From Paraburkholderia aspalathi (GTDB lineage: Bacteria > Pseudomonadota > Gammaproteobacteria > Burkholderiales > Burkholderiaceae): DNA of 64,000 bases. The stretch lies in assembly GCF_900116445.1 (NCBI RefSeq), contig NZ_FPBH01000017.1, forward strand, positions 62,001 through 126,000. Direction: 5' to 3'. A program made the translations under genes and the position numbers. The notes under the pieces are model-generated. The model had not been told where the DNA came from, did not search any database, and worked only from the letters and a program-made list of their open reading frames with translations. Below, in pieces: positions 1-8,092 of the stretch; positions within the stretch are counted from its first letter, which is position 1, and every line of letters starts with the position of its first letter.

Positions 1-21
1 TCCATACACTGGGGCGCAATT

Positions 22-1407
22 TTGAATAGTGCACAGCAGCAAGACGGCCTGAAGCGCGGGCTCAAAAATCGTCATATCCAGCTGATCGCGCTGGGCGGGG
101 CGATCGGCACCGGCCTGTTTCTCGGCTCCGCCAGCGTGTTGAAGGCCGCCGGCCCGTCGATGATTCTCGGCTACGCGATCGGCGGCATCATCGCGTTCAT
201 GATCATGCGCCAACTCGGCGAAATGGTCGCGCAGGAACCGGTTGCCGGTTCGTTCAGCCACTTCGCGTACAAGTATTGGGGTGATTTCCCCGGCTTTCTG
301 TCCGGCTGGAACTACTGGGTGCTGTACGTGCTCGTGAGCATGGCCGAGCTGACCGCTGTTGGCACCTACGTGCACTACTGGTGGCCGGGCGTGCCTACGT
401 GGATATCGGCGCTGGTGTGCTTCGCCGTCATCAACGCAATCAATCTCGCCAACGTCAAAGCGTACGGCGAAACGGAATTCTGGTTTGCGATCATCAAGGT
501 AGTGGCGGTGATCGGCATGATCCTGTTCGGCGGCTATCTGCTGATCAGCGGCCATGGTGGTCCGCAAGCATCGATCACCAATCTCTGGGCCGACGGCGGC
601 TTTTTCCCGCACGGCTTTCATGGCCTGTTCATGATGCTCGCGGTCATCATGTTTTCGTTCGGCGGGCTCGAGTTGATCGGCATTACGGCTGCTGAAGCGG
701 CCGATCCGCAAAAGAGCATTCCGAAGGCCGTGAATCAGGTGATCTACCGGATTCTGATTTTCTACATCTGCTCGCTGGCGGTACTGCTCTCGTTGTATCC
801 GTGGAATCAGGTCGCGGCCGGTGGCAGCCCGTTCGTGTTGATCTTCTCGCAGATCGGCTCGACGTTGACGGCGAACATCCTCAACGTGGTGGTGTTGACT
901 GCGGCGCTGTCGGTCTACAACAGCGGCGTGTATGCGAATAGCCGCATGCTCTACGGTCTCGCGGAACAGGGCAACGCACCGCGCGCGCTGATGAAGGTCG
1001 ACCGGCGCGGCGTGCCCTATATGGCGATTGGTTTGTCGGCGCTCGCCACGTTCACCTGCGTGATCATCAACTATCTGATTCCGGCCGAAGCGCTTGGCCT
1101 GCTGATGGCGCTGGTGGTGGCCGCGCTGGTGCTGAACTGGGCGCTGATCAGCCTGACGCATCTGAAGTCGCGCAAGGCGATGGTGGCGGCGGGCGAGACG
1201 CTCGTGTTCAAGTCGTTCTGGTTCCCAGTCAGCAACTGGATCTGCCTCGCTTTCATGGCGCTGATCCTCGTGATTCTGGCAATGACGCCGGGCCTGTCGG
1301 TTTCGGTATGGCTCGTGCCCGCGTGGCTGGTCGTGATGTGGCTTGGCTACATGTTCAAGCGCCGGCGTGCAGCGACGCATGGTGGCGCACAGGTGGCAGG
1401 GCGGTAA
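22..1407 (+). CDS. AAT-family amino acid permease (AroP/PheP-like)
   Basis: Inner-membrane proton-coupled amino acid importer of the APC superfamily, AAT family. The N-terminus carries the family signature GGAIGTGLFLGSA (about residues 25-37), and the loop after the sixth membrane segment carries FSFGGLELIGITAAEA (about 211-226). About 12 hydrophobic segments span the 461 residues, the usual length. KRGLKNRHIQLIALGGAIGTG is typical of AroP, PheP and related aromatic or proline/GABA porters, so the substrate cannot be fixed. The start used here is TTG at 22. The frame stays open to the window edge, so an upstream start is possible. No partner genes are seen. Confidence 0.9.
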   Translation: MNSAQQQDGLKRGLKNRHIQLIALGGAIGTGLFLGSASVLKAAGPSMILGYAIGGIIAFMIMRQLGEMVAQEPVAGSFSHFAYKYWGDFPGFLSGWNYWVLYVLVSMAELTAVGTYVHYWWPGVPTWISALVCFAVINAINLANVKAYGETEFWFAIIKVVAVIGMILFGGYLLISGHGGPQASITNLWADGGFFPHGFHGLFMMLAVIMFSFGGLELIGITAAEAADPQKSIPKAVNQVIYRILIFYICSLAVLLSLYPWNQVAAGGSPFVLIFSQIGSTLTANILNVVVLTAALSVYNSGVYANSRMLYGLAEQGNAPRALMKVDRRGVPYMAIGLSALATFTCVIINYLIPAEALGLLMALVVAALVLNWALISLTHLKSRKAMVAAGETLVFKSFWFPVSNWICLAFMALILVILAMTPGLSVSVWLVPAWLVVMWLGYMFKRRRAATHGGAQVAGR

Positions 1408-1488
1408 GGCGGGGAGTGGGCACCGGCGCCATTGGCGTCGGAGCGCTCAATGTCGAGAAGAGCTTCAATATGCGGCCGAACGTCACAT

Positions 1489-1514
1489 ATTGCTTAAGCA
1501 ATTATTGCCTAAGC
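1489..1514. promoter_or_regulatory. Paired TTGCYTAAGC repeats, putative operator
   Basis: ATTGCTTAAGCAAT (1489-1502) is a perfect 14-base palindrome. A second copy of its core, TTGCCTAAGC, follows at 1505-1514, a 15-base period. The pair lies 35-60 bases before the start of the small gene at 1549, where a repressor or activator could bind. Which regulator is involved is unknown. Confidence 0.45.
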
Positions 1515-1548
1515 TGATAAGTGCAATGTCGCACGTCAGGAGCCGAAT

Positions 1549-1773
1549 ATGAACACCACCATCGAACACGACGCACGTCTGGAATTGTTGCTGTCGATCG
1601 CGCATGAAACGCTCGGCATCGCGACGTTCGAACTGAGCGGCAAGCCGAGCGCCGATTTACGCATCGTGCGTGTCGATAGTCTCGCGCGAGCGCTGGAAGC
1701 GGCCTACGATGCCGGCCTCATGGTCGGTCATCGAGTGAGCTCGAATAAATGTCCGGCTGACCATCTTCAGTAG
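1549..1773 (+). CDS. Small conserved protein, DUF6900-like
   Basis: 74-residue protein without signal peptide or membrane segment. The sequence (IEHDARLELLLSIAHETLGI, then a short beta-like stretch and ALEAAYDAGLMVG) is reminiscent of the small DUF6900 proteins of Burkholderiales; that match is from memory. A good ribosome site (AGGAG, 1539-1543) precedes the ATG. The gene ends before a strong bidirectional terminator and has a repeated operator-like element upstream, so it is probably a single-gene transcript. Function unknown. Confidence 0.65.
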   Translation: MNTTIEHDARLELLLSIAHETLGIATFELSGKPSADLRIVRVDSLARALEAAYDAGLMVGHRVSSNKCPADHLQ

Positions 1774-1804
1774 TGCGCTTTAGCCGCTTCGCAGAAGACA
1801 ACAA

Positions 1805-1837
1805 AAAACCCCGCGCAGCATGACTGGGCGGGGTTTT
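1805..1837. terminator. Bidirectional rho-independent terminator
   Basis: Ten-base stem AAAACCCCGC (1805-1814) / GCGGGGTTTT (1828-1837), with a T run on both strands. It ends the gene at 1549 on the + strand and the tRNA-Leu transcript on the - strand. Confidence 0.8.
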
Positions 1838-1870
1838 CTGATCTTTATACGGTACTGCTGGAATTTCTTT

Positions 1871-1955
1871 TGGTGCCCAGGGCCGGAATCGAACCGGCAC
1901 GCCTTGCGGCGGGGGATTTTGAGTCCCCTGCGTCTACCAATTTCACCACCTGGGC
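1871..1955 (-). tRNA. tRNA-Leu(CAA)
   Basis: 85-base class II tRNA with encoded CCA. The acceptor stem is GCCCAGG/CCTGGGC, the anticodon loop CTCAAAA reads CAA (codon UUG), and a long variable arm plus GGTTCGATTCC T-arm are present. Confidence 0.95.
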
Positions 1956-2063
1956 AGGTCTTGCAGCGCACGCGCCAGAGTATATGGCTCGCGGCGAAGA
2001 CGCAGATTATGGCGGAAAATTCGACGACGGGCAAGCCGGTCGCTTTCTTCGCATACCCAGCCG

Positions 2064-3449
2064 TCAAACCGTGCGTGAAAATCGTTCGAGCGCCTGCTGA
2101 CCGAGATAGCGGTCGAACACCATCGCGATGTTGCGCACGAGCATGCGTCCGGCCATCCGCACTTCGAGCTTGCTGTTGCTTACCGACACCAGCCCGTCCT
2201 GCTCGAAGCCTCGCAAGCGCTCCAGTTCCGGTTCGAACGTGTCGGCAAAGCGGATGCCGTACGCGGCTTCGAATTCGTCGAAGCGCAGTTCCAGATTGCA
2301 CATCAATTGCGTGATCACATCGCGACGCAGACGGTCGTCCGCAGTGAGGCGCACGCCGCGTGTGATCGCGAGCTTGCCCGCATCGATTGCCGCGGCGTAG
2401 TCCGGCAGGTCCTTGATGTTCTGCGCGTACACGTCGCCGACTTTACCGATCGACGACGCGCCGAAGCCGATCAGGTCGCATTCCGCTCGCGTGCTGTACC
2501 CCTGGAAATTCCGATGCAACGTGCGCTGCGCTTGTGTGCGCGCGAGTTCGTCGGTGGGCAGCGCGAAGTGATCCATGCCGATGTAGACGTAGCCCGCGTC
2601 GGTCAGACGCTCGACCACCCTTTGCAGGATCGCAAGGCGCACGGCAGGTGAGGGTAGCGTGGCCTCATCCATCTGCCGTTGCATCTTGAATAGCTGTGGC
2701 ATGTGCGCATACGCGAACACCGAAAGACGATCGGGTGCGAGTGCGATCATCGTGTCGAGTGTGCGGCTGAAGCTATCGACCGTTTGATGCGGCAGTCCGT
2801 AAATCAGATCGACTCCGATCGAGTGGTAGCTCGTATCACGCGCGGCTTGCATCACCGACGCAGTCATCTCGAGCGGCTGAATGCGATTGATCGCCTGCTG
2901 CACCACCGGATCGAAATCCTGTACACCGAGACTGAGCCGGTTGAAGCCGAGCGTGCGCAAATGTGTAATGGTCTCGGGCGACGCTTCGCGCGGATCGACT
3001 TCGATCGAATATTCGCCTTCAGTATCGGGCAGCAACGTGAAGTGCTCGCGCGCTGCGGCCATGAGTTCCGCCATTTCATCGTGCGACAGAAACGTGGGCG
3101 TGCCGCCGCCCCAGTGCAATTGCGAAACGGGGCGTCGCGTGTCGAAACACGTGGCCTGCAAAGCCATTTCACGCTTCAGATGCTCGACATAGGGACGCGC
3201 GTGCGCGCGGTTCTTTGTGGCGACCTTGTTGCAACCGCAGTAGAAGCACACGGTGTCGCAAAAGGGGATGTGGAAGTACAGCGAGAGATCGGTGGCAGAG
3301 GAGCCTGGGTCCGCCGCGGCGCGCAGATAGTCGGCGGGATCGAAATCGTCGCGGAACTGCAAGGCCGTTGGATAGGACGTATACCGTGGACCGTTCGCGC
3401 TGTATTTGGTGAGCAGGTCGGGGCGGAATAGCGTGTTGGCGGTGGTCAT
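2064..3449 (-). CDS. hemN: Oxygen-independent coproporphyrinogen III dehydrogenase HemN
   Basis: Radical-SAM enzyme that oxidatively decarboxylates two propionates of coproporphyrinogen III to give protoporphyrinogen IX without oxygen. FHIPFCDTVCFYCGCNK places the 4Fe-4S cysteines at about C64, C68 and C71, with the extra HemN-type cysteine at C73. This CxC separates it from HemW. HWGGGTPTFLS follows. Length 461 residues, close to E. coli HemN (457). ATG at 3449 is preferred to an in-frame GTG at 3473, which has no spaced ribosome site. I looked for an FNR-type palindrome upstream and found none clear. Confidence 0.95.
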   Translation of the reverse strand: MTTANTLFRPDLLTKYSANGPRYTSYPTALQFRDDFDPADYLRAAADPGSSATDLSLYFHIPFCDTVCFYCGCNKVATKNRAHARPYVEHLKREMALQATCFDTRRPVSQLHWGGGTPTFLSHDEMAELMAAAREHFTLLPDTEGEYSIEVDPREASPETITHLRTLGFNRLSLGVQDFDPVVQQAINRIQPLEMTASVMQAARDTSYHSIGVDLIYGLPHQTVDSFSRTLDTMIALAPDRLSVFAYAHMPQLFKMQRQMDEATLPSPAVRLAILQRVVERLTDAGYVYIGMDHFALPTDELARTQAQRTLHRNFQGYSTRAECDLIGFGASSIGKVGDVYAQNIKDLPDYAAAIDAGKLAITRGVRLTADDRLRRDVITQLMCNLELRFDEFEAAYGIRFADTFEPELERLRGFEQDGLVSVSNSKLEVRMAGRMLVRNIAMVFDRYLGQQALERFSRTV

Positions 3450-3681
3450 GGGGCGCTCGGGTTTGACGGCCACCCTTGAAGAGGCACGAGCCGGAGGATT
3501 CTCGGGACCGGTTCGAACAGCGCAAACGCCTCTTGAGCGTGGCCTTTCGTATCCAGCAAGTTTACGTGAGCGACCCTTCGCGTAATTGTGTAAAAAGGTC
3601 GCACGAGATGCGATGGCACAATGCGGGTCTGGCGCTGCGTTGTATGTTGTATTGCCTGTTTTCGAGTTCAGGAAAAATGTC

Positions 3682-4011
3682 GTGAGTGATGTGCCGAACA
3701 GCGTTGTGAAGCGCGAGTCCCCGTTCCATGTGGCCGGTCATGCGTGCCGCCCCGATTGTGGCGCGTGCTGTATCGCGCCGTCGATTTCGAGCCCGATCCC
3801 CGGCATGCCGAATGGCAAACCGGCGGGCGTGCGCTGCGTGCAACTCGGCGATGATCTGCGCTGCGCGATCTTCGGTCAGCCGGAGCGGCCGGCGTGCTGT
3901 TCCGGTCTGCAACCACAGACGGAGATGTGCGGCACGAGCCGCAGCGAGGCGCTTGCGTGGCTCACCCAGCTTGAAACGCAGACTCAACCGCAACCGGCGG
4001 TGCGCCGATAA
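3682..4011 (+). CDS. YkgJ-family cysteine cluster protein
   Basis: Small cytosolic protein of the YkgJ family (putative zinc/iron-chelating CxxxCxxCC proteins). The core CRPDCGACC is followed by a cysteine in GVRCVQL, one in LRCAIFG, the pair in RPACCSG and one in EMCG. It is 109 residues from a GTG at 3682, chosen because AGGAAA lies six bases upstream; the frame is open back to 3586 without a ribosome site. Metal binding is inferred from the cysteine pattern; the function in this family is not established. It precedes the DUF1439 lipoprotein on the same strand, with an 87-base gap. Confidence 0.85.
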   Translation: MSDVPNSVVKRESPFHVAGHACRPDCGACCIAPSISSPIPGMPNGKPAGVRCVQLGDDLRCAIFGQPERPACCSGLQPQTEMCGTSRSEALAWLTQLETQTQPQPAVRR

Positions 4012-4098
4012 CGCGTGAACGATTCCGCCACGTCATCCACCCGGACAAACAATCCAACGCAATCGCATACTCGAGAAGGCTTCCACAGGAGATTTCGC

Positions 4099-4692
4099 AT
4101 GACTCGACCCGCTGCGCCGACCCGGCGCCGCTTCCTGCTTGCCGCGCTGACAGGCTGCACCGCGCTTGGCATCACCGTGTCGCTGGCGGCCTGCGCGACA
4201 TCGACTTTCCCTTTTATCCCCTCGCATTACACGTTCTCGCAGCAGCAGGTGCAGGACGCGGTGCAGCGCAAATTTCCCTATCAGCGCACAGTTTCGCAAG
4301 TGTTCGACGTCGCGCTGACCAACCCGGTGGTCGGCTTCCTGCCGGACGCGAACCGCGTCTCGGTGAAGCTCGACGCCCGGCTCGCGAGCCCATTCATGCC
4401 GCAACCGGTCGACGGCGTATTCACACTGTCGAGCGAACTGGCCTACGACGCCGCCAGCAAGTCGGTCGTGCTGAAGTCGCCGAGCGTCGACAACGTCAGC
4501 GTGAGTGGTCAGGCCCAGGCCTACACGCAGCAGATCAACGCCGCCGCGGCAGTGCTCGCCACGCAGTTGCTGACCAACTATCCGATCTACACCTTCAAGC
4601 CCGAACAGCTGCAATTTGCCGGGGTGAATTACGAACCCGGTACAATCACCATCCTTACAAACGGCATACGCGTGCAAATCGTCGAGAAATGA
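4099..4692 (+). CDS. DUF1439 lipoprotein (YceB-like)
   Basis: Exported lipoprotein of 197 residues. The N-terminus RRRFLLAALTGC...SLAAC offers two possible lipobox cysteines (C20 and C32) after an arginine triplet, so Tat or Sec export is undecided. The mature part (YTFSQQQVQDAVQRKFPY, later LASPFMPQPVDGVF) fits DUF1439, the E. coli YceB family, whose members fold as lipid-binding-like beta barrels. The start is ATG 4099 with AGGAGA upstream; longer in-frame starts exist but lack this. It ends 79 bases before uppP and may be co-transcribed. Role unknown. Confidence 0.85.
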   Translation: MTRPAAPTRRRFLLAALTGCTALGITVSLAACATSTFPFIPSHYTFSQQQVQDAVQRKFPYQRTVSQVFDVALTNPVVGFLPDANRVSVKLDARLASPFMPQPVDGVFTLSSELAYDAASKSVVLKSPSVDNVSVSGQAQAYTQQINAAAAVLATQLLTNYPIYTFKPEQLQFAGVNYEPGTITILTNGIRVQIVEK

Positions 4693-4771
4693 CGCTGCGC
4701 GCGGCCGGCAGGGCCGCGCACACCGTGCCGCCCCTGTTCGTTTCGGCTATCTATAACAACGAGGGTCACGG

Positions 4772-5608
4772 ATGGACTGGCTATTGGCTTGCAAGGCGCT
4801 GATTCTGGGCGTCGTCGAAGGGCTGACGGAATTTTTGCCGGTGTCGAGTACCGGCCATTTGATCGTCGCGGGCAGTCTGCTCAATTTCACGGATGAACAC
4901 GCGAAAACCTTCGATGTCGTGATCCAGCTCGGCGCGATTCTGGCCGTGTGCTGGGAGTTCCGGCGCCGCATCGGCAGCGTGGTGGTCGGCTTGCCTAGCC
5001 GGCCCGATGCAAGGCGCTTTACGCTGAATGTGATCATCGCGACGATTCCGGCGGTTGTGCTCGGTCTGCTGTTCGAGAAGGCGATCAAGGCGGCGCTGTT
5101 TTCGCCCGTGCCGGTCGCGTTCGCGTTAGTGGCGGGCGGGGTGGTGATTCTGTGGGCGGAAGCGCGTCAGCGCACGCGAGGCGACGTGCCGGCACGTGTT
5201 CAGAACGTCGACGATCTGAGCCCGCTGGACGCGCTGAAAGTCGGCCTCGCTCAATGTTTTGCGTTGATCCCAGGCATGTCGCGCTCGGGTTCGACGATCA
5301 TCGGCGGGATGCTGTTCGGTCTCGATCGGCGCGTTGCTACGGAGTTTTCTTTTTTCCTCGCGATTCCGATCATCTTCGGCGCGACGGCTTACGAGCTCTA
5401 TAAAGACTGGCATCTGCTGTCCGTCGACGCGCTTGGCAGTTTCGTGCTCGGCTTCGTGGCGGCCTTCATCAGCGCGTTCGCCTGCGTGCGCTGGCTGCTG
5501 CGTTACATCGCCGCGCACGATTTCACCGTGTTCGCGTGGTACCGGATCGCCTTCGGACTGTTGATCCTGCTGGTGGGTTACAGCGGCGCGTTGAGCTGGG
5601 CGGACTGA
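4772..5608 (+). CDS. uppP: Undecaprenyl-diphosphatase UppP (BacA)
   Basis: Integral inner-membrane phosphatase that converts undecaprenyl diphosphate to the monophosphate, recycling the lipid carrier for peptidoglycan and other wall polymers; overproduction gives bacitracin resistance in E. coli. Signature motifs are VVEGLTEFLPVSSTGHLI (about residues 14-31, catalytic glutamates) and PGMSRSGSTIIGG (about 165-177, catalytic arginine and serine). Length 278 residues with about eight membrane segments, normal for the family. A strong terminator follows. Confidence 0.96.
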   Translation: MDWLLACKALILGVVEGLTEFLPVSSTGHLIVAGSLLNFTDEHAKTFDVVIQLGAILAVCWEFRRRIGSVVVGLPSRPDARRFTLNVIIATIPAVVLGLLFEKAIKAALFSPVPVAFALVAGGVVILWAEARQRTRGDVPARVQNVDDLSPLDALKVGLAQCFALIPGMSRSGSTIIGGMLFGLDRRVATEFSFFLAIPIIFGATAYELYKDWHLLSVDALGSFVLGFVAAFISAFACVRWLLRYIAAHDFTVFAWYRIAFGLLILLVGYSGALSWAD

Positions 5609-5639
5609 GTCTCCGCATGTTTTCCGCGTCATGAGAAAA

Positions 5640-5662
5640 GGCCCGCGTTTGCGGGCCTTTTT
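5640..5662 (+). terminator. Terminator after uppP
   Basis: GGCCCGC (5640-5646), loop GTTT, GCGGGCC (5651-5657), then TTTTT. The complementary run of A before the stem also gives T residues on the - strand, so it can serve the convergent trmB gene. Confidence 0.9.
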
Positions 5663-5693
5663 GCTTATGGCGGGCACAACTGCGGTGCGGTTT

Positions 5694-6494
5694 TTATACC
5701 GCGGCGCGCTTCCTGAACACCAGATCCCACACGCCATGCCCGAGCCGCAGCCCACGGCGCTCGAACTTCGTCACGGGACGATACTCGGGACGCGGTGCGT
5801 AGCCGTCGGCGGTATTTTCCAGCGCAGGATCGGCGCCCAGCACTTCGAGCATCTGCTCGGCGTAGTTCTGCCAGTCGGTCGCGCAATGCAGATAGGCGCC
5901 CGGCTTCAGACGCGAAACCAGCAATGCGACGAACTTCGGCTGGATCAGCCGGCGCTTGTGGTGGCGCGCCTTGTGCCAAGGATCGGGAAAGAAGATATGC
6001 ACGCCGTCGAGGCTGTTCGGCGCGATCATCTGCTCAAGCACTTCGACCGCATCGTGCTGAATGATGCGGATGTTCGACAGCGTCTGCTCGCCCATCAGCT
6101 TCAGCAGCGCGCCGACGCCTGGCTCGTGTACTTCGACGCCGAGGAAGTCGTCGGCGGGACGGTGCGAGGCGATCTCCGCAGTGGTCGCGCCCATTCCGAA
6201 GCCGATTTCCAGCACACGCGGCGCGGCGCGGCCGAACACGCTGTTCCAGTCGGGTTGTTGCGGCGTGAAGGGCACGACGAAACGCGGACCGAGTTCGTCC
6301 ATTGCGCGGCGCTGGCCGGTCGATACGCGACCAGCGCGCGTGACAAAGCTGCGGATGCGGCGTCGATGTAAGGCTTCATCTTGCGAGGTGCCGGCAGTCG
6401 CGTCGGCGTCGGCCGGTTGGCCCTCGGCTTCTGCTTCAGTTGAAGGCGGCGGGAGTTCGTCGGGCAGGCCGGCGTCGTTTGGATCGTGGATCAT
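5694..6494 (-). CDS. trmB: tRNA (guanine-N7-)-methyltransferase TrmB
   Basis: Forms m7G46 in the variable loop of tRNAs using SAM. The Rossmann motif VLEIGFGMGATTAEIA lies at about 94-109, and the tRNA-binding/catalytic stretch FFPDPWHKARHHKRR at about 168-182. RIRSFVTRAGRVSTGQRRAMD (47-66 region) is the usual N-terminal family signature. The protein has 266 residues because of about 40 extra N-terminal residues rich in Pro, Ala, Asp and Glu, a low-complexity extension often seen in Burkholderiales copies. The ATG at 6494 has only a weak ribosome site. Convergent with uppP. Confidence 0.95.
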   Translation of the reverse strand: MIHDPNDAGLPDELPPPSTEAEAEGQPADADATAGTSQDEALHRRRIRSFVTRAGRVSTGQRRAMDELGPRFVVPFTPQQPDWNSVFGRAAPRVLEIGFGMGATTAEIASHRPADDFLGVEVHEPGVGALLKLMGEQTLSNIRIIQHDAVEVLEQMIAPNSLDGVHIFFPDPWHKARHHKRRLIQPKFVALLVSRLKPGAYLHCATDWQNYAEQMLEVLGADPALENTADGYAPRPEYRPVTKFERRGLRLGHGVWDLVFRKRAAV

Positions 6495-6892
6495 TATCGA
6501 TACTGCTACTAGGGTGAGGGCCTGGCGGCTTGCATGGCGTGTTGCGAGGCGCCTTTTGCGTTTGTGCTTACGCTTGCCGCGGCATGGGCCGCAGTTCGCA
6601 GGCGCGGTTCGCTCGAATCGCTATGCCGGGCCGCTGCCACTACAAAAAAGCCGCCTTCATGGGAGGCGGCTCGTGCTGGACTCCGCTGAAAGCTCAGCAG
6701 GAAGGTGGAGCGGGCGTTGCAAGTGCGCGTAAGGTAGCACACCCGAAAAGGGTGCGTCCAGACGGTGGCCGACGCGGAGGGAGCCTGAATTCGGCATCAA
6801 GATTACGTTTTCATAACCGTGACAGCCATTCGTATGATTTAATCCCACTGTAAGCCATTCCGTTGCAACGATTATCAAAACGAAAATCCACC
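6495..6892. other. 398-base non-coding stretch
   Basis: Between trmB and the lysozyme-like gene. No convincing protein gene on either strand. It holds a strong - strand terminator hairpin at 6644-6671 with no protein gene before it (see small RNA candidate). The last 100 bases become AT-richer ahead of the gene at 6893. Confidence 0.6.
6644..6724 (-). ncRNA. Candidate small RNA with rho-independent terminator
   Basis: On the - strand a perfect hairpin AGCCGCCT/AGGCGGCT (6649-6656 with 6664-6671) is followed by a T run (6644-6649), the form of an intrinsic terminator, yet no protein gene lies upstream on that strand. Just before it, CTGCTGA and TCAGCGG can form another stem with loop GCTT. 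A weak promoter can be drawn: TGGACG (6755-6760), 18-base spacer, TACCTT (6731-6736). This would give an RNA of about 80 bases. No known family was recognised; a signal-recognition-particle RNA was considered and rejected. Confidence 0.45.
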
Positions 6893-7276
6893 ATGGGCAA
6901 ACACGCACACAATCATCGTCACGCAAAAGCCGCCAAAACGGATTGGGTCGCTATCGATCCAACTGCAGTTCCAACTACTTCCCAGAATGCACTTCGCAAG
7001 GCAATGGCAATTGAAGGCGTCGCCCTCACTCAATTCAACGATTTACTGTGGCTCATGGCGCAGGAGTCGAGCGGTGTGGTCGACGTGCGCAATGGGAAGT
7101 CGTCCGCACGCGGGCTTTATCAGTTGCTGCGGCCTCAATATGAATTGAATCCGAATGGCGAAAAATCTTTCGGTAATGCGGTCGAAGAATGTCAGGGCGG
7201 GATTCGCTATATTCTCGGGCGATATCACACTGCGGCATCAGCACGGCTGTTCTGGGAAAAACACCACTGGTATTGA
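6893..7276 (+). CDS. Small lysozyme/transglycosylase-like protein
   Basis: 127-residue protein. LLWLMAQESSGVVDVRNGKS with E58 followed by SARGLYQLL and FGNAVEECQGGIRYILGRY resembles the core of SLT-type lysozyme folds (a catalytic Glu, then G-L-Y-Q-L and an alpha-helical tail with aromatic FWEKHHWY end). Peptidoglycan cleavage is therefore possible but unproved. There is no signal peptide; the N-terminus is rich in His and Lys (GKHAHNHRHAKAAK). ATG at 6893 was chosen; the region is less GC-rich than its neighbours, which hints at foreign or phage-related origin. It ends three bases before the next gene. Confidence 0.65.
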   Translation: MGKHAHNHRHAKAAKTDWVAIDPTAVPTTSQNALRKAMAIEGVALTQFNDLLWLMAQESSGVVDVRNGKSSARGLYQLLRPQYELNPNGEKSFGNAVEECQGGIRYILGRYHTAASARLFWEKHHWY

Positions 7277-7279
7277 GCA

Positions 7280-7759
7280 ATGAAAAAGTTTCTATTGATG
7301 GGCTTTGTGTCCGCCATGTGCTGGATGGGCGTCGCGCAAGCCGCCGATGCCGGCGTGCCGCGCTTTGAAGATTTCGCGGTAAGCGACACCTTCGCGGGCA
7401 AAGCGGCGAAAGTGCGGCTCGTATCCGCGGACGACAAGGAATATGCGACGCGTATCCGCGAAGCCAGCCGGCAGAAGCCGAACTTCGCCGGGCATTACGT
7501 GCTGGCAAGCTGGGGCTGCGGGGCGTCCTGCGTGTCCAGCGTGGCGATCGACGCGAAGACCGGCCGCGTCACGTGGCTGCCGTTTACGGTGTGCTGCTGG
7601 GACGTGGATGTGCAAGAGCCGATCGAATTCCTGCGCGACAGCCGCCTGCTGGTGGTTCACGGCAGCAGGAATGAAGCGGGTGGCGGGACGTACTACTACG
7701 CGTTGGACAAAGACGAATTCAAGCTGGTCAAGGCGGTCGAGAAAGCTGCGAAGAACTAG
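7280..7759 (+). CDS. Conserved periplasmic protein, unknown function
   Basis: 159 residues with a clear signal peptide (MKKFLLMGFVSAMCWMGVAQA, cleavage about residue 22). The mature part contains FAGHYVLASWGCGASC and FTVCCWDVDV; the four cysteines could form disulfides in the periplasm. A beta-rich fold with repeated short strands (VSSVAIDAKTGRVTWLP) is suggested. No named domain was recognised. It follows the lysozyme-like gene by three bases, so the two are probably one transcript. GC content returns to the window average here. Confidence 0.75.
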   Translation: MKKFLLMGFVSAMCWMGVAQAADAGVPRFEDFAVSDTFAGKAAKVRLVSADDKEYATRIREASRQKPNFAGHYVLASWGCGASCVSSVAIDAKTGRVTWLPFTVCCWDVDVQEPIEFLRDSRLLVVHGSRNEAGGGTYYYALDKDEFKLVKAVEKAAKN

Positions 7760-7932
7760 CGGCGGCCCCCGCAATGGCGCGTTGACACCACGCACGCTCA
7801 TCTCGCGTTTTTGCGACTTCTCAAATGACAGACGGAGAGGGCGTAGCGGGTGGGAAATGCGGCGAGGTGCTGCAGATTCAGATCCTTTTCGCGAAGCCGC
7901 CTGGTTAATCGCCAGGCTGGCTGAAAAGAGTC

Positions 7933-8006
7933 TGGAGCGGGCGATGGGAATCGAACCCACGGCTCTAGCTTGGGAAGCTAGGGTATTACCATTATACGAC
8001 GCCCGC
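7933..8006 (-). tRNA. tRNA-Gly(CCC)
   Basis: 74-base tRNA with encoded CCA. The acceptor stem GCGGGCG/CGCCCGC and the anticodon stem CTAGC/GCTAG enclose loop TTCCCAA, so the anticodon is CCC (codon GGG). The T-arm is GTGGGTTCGATTCCCAT. Confidence 0.95.
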
Positions 8007-8092
8007 AGAACGCACGATTCTACTCGGGAAGGGGCGGTTAGCGCAAATCGCACTGCCGCCACCCTTGTTCCACAAGGCGCACGAAGCGCCGT

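Noticed and set aside
3450..3681. FNR box before hemN
   Set aside because: No TTGAT-N4-ATCAA-like site was found in the upstream region.
6640..6760. Signal recognition particle (4.5S) RNA
   Set aside because: The + strand reads CAGGAAGGTGGAGC, which lacks the conserved GGAAGCAGCC-type loop order.
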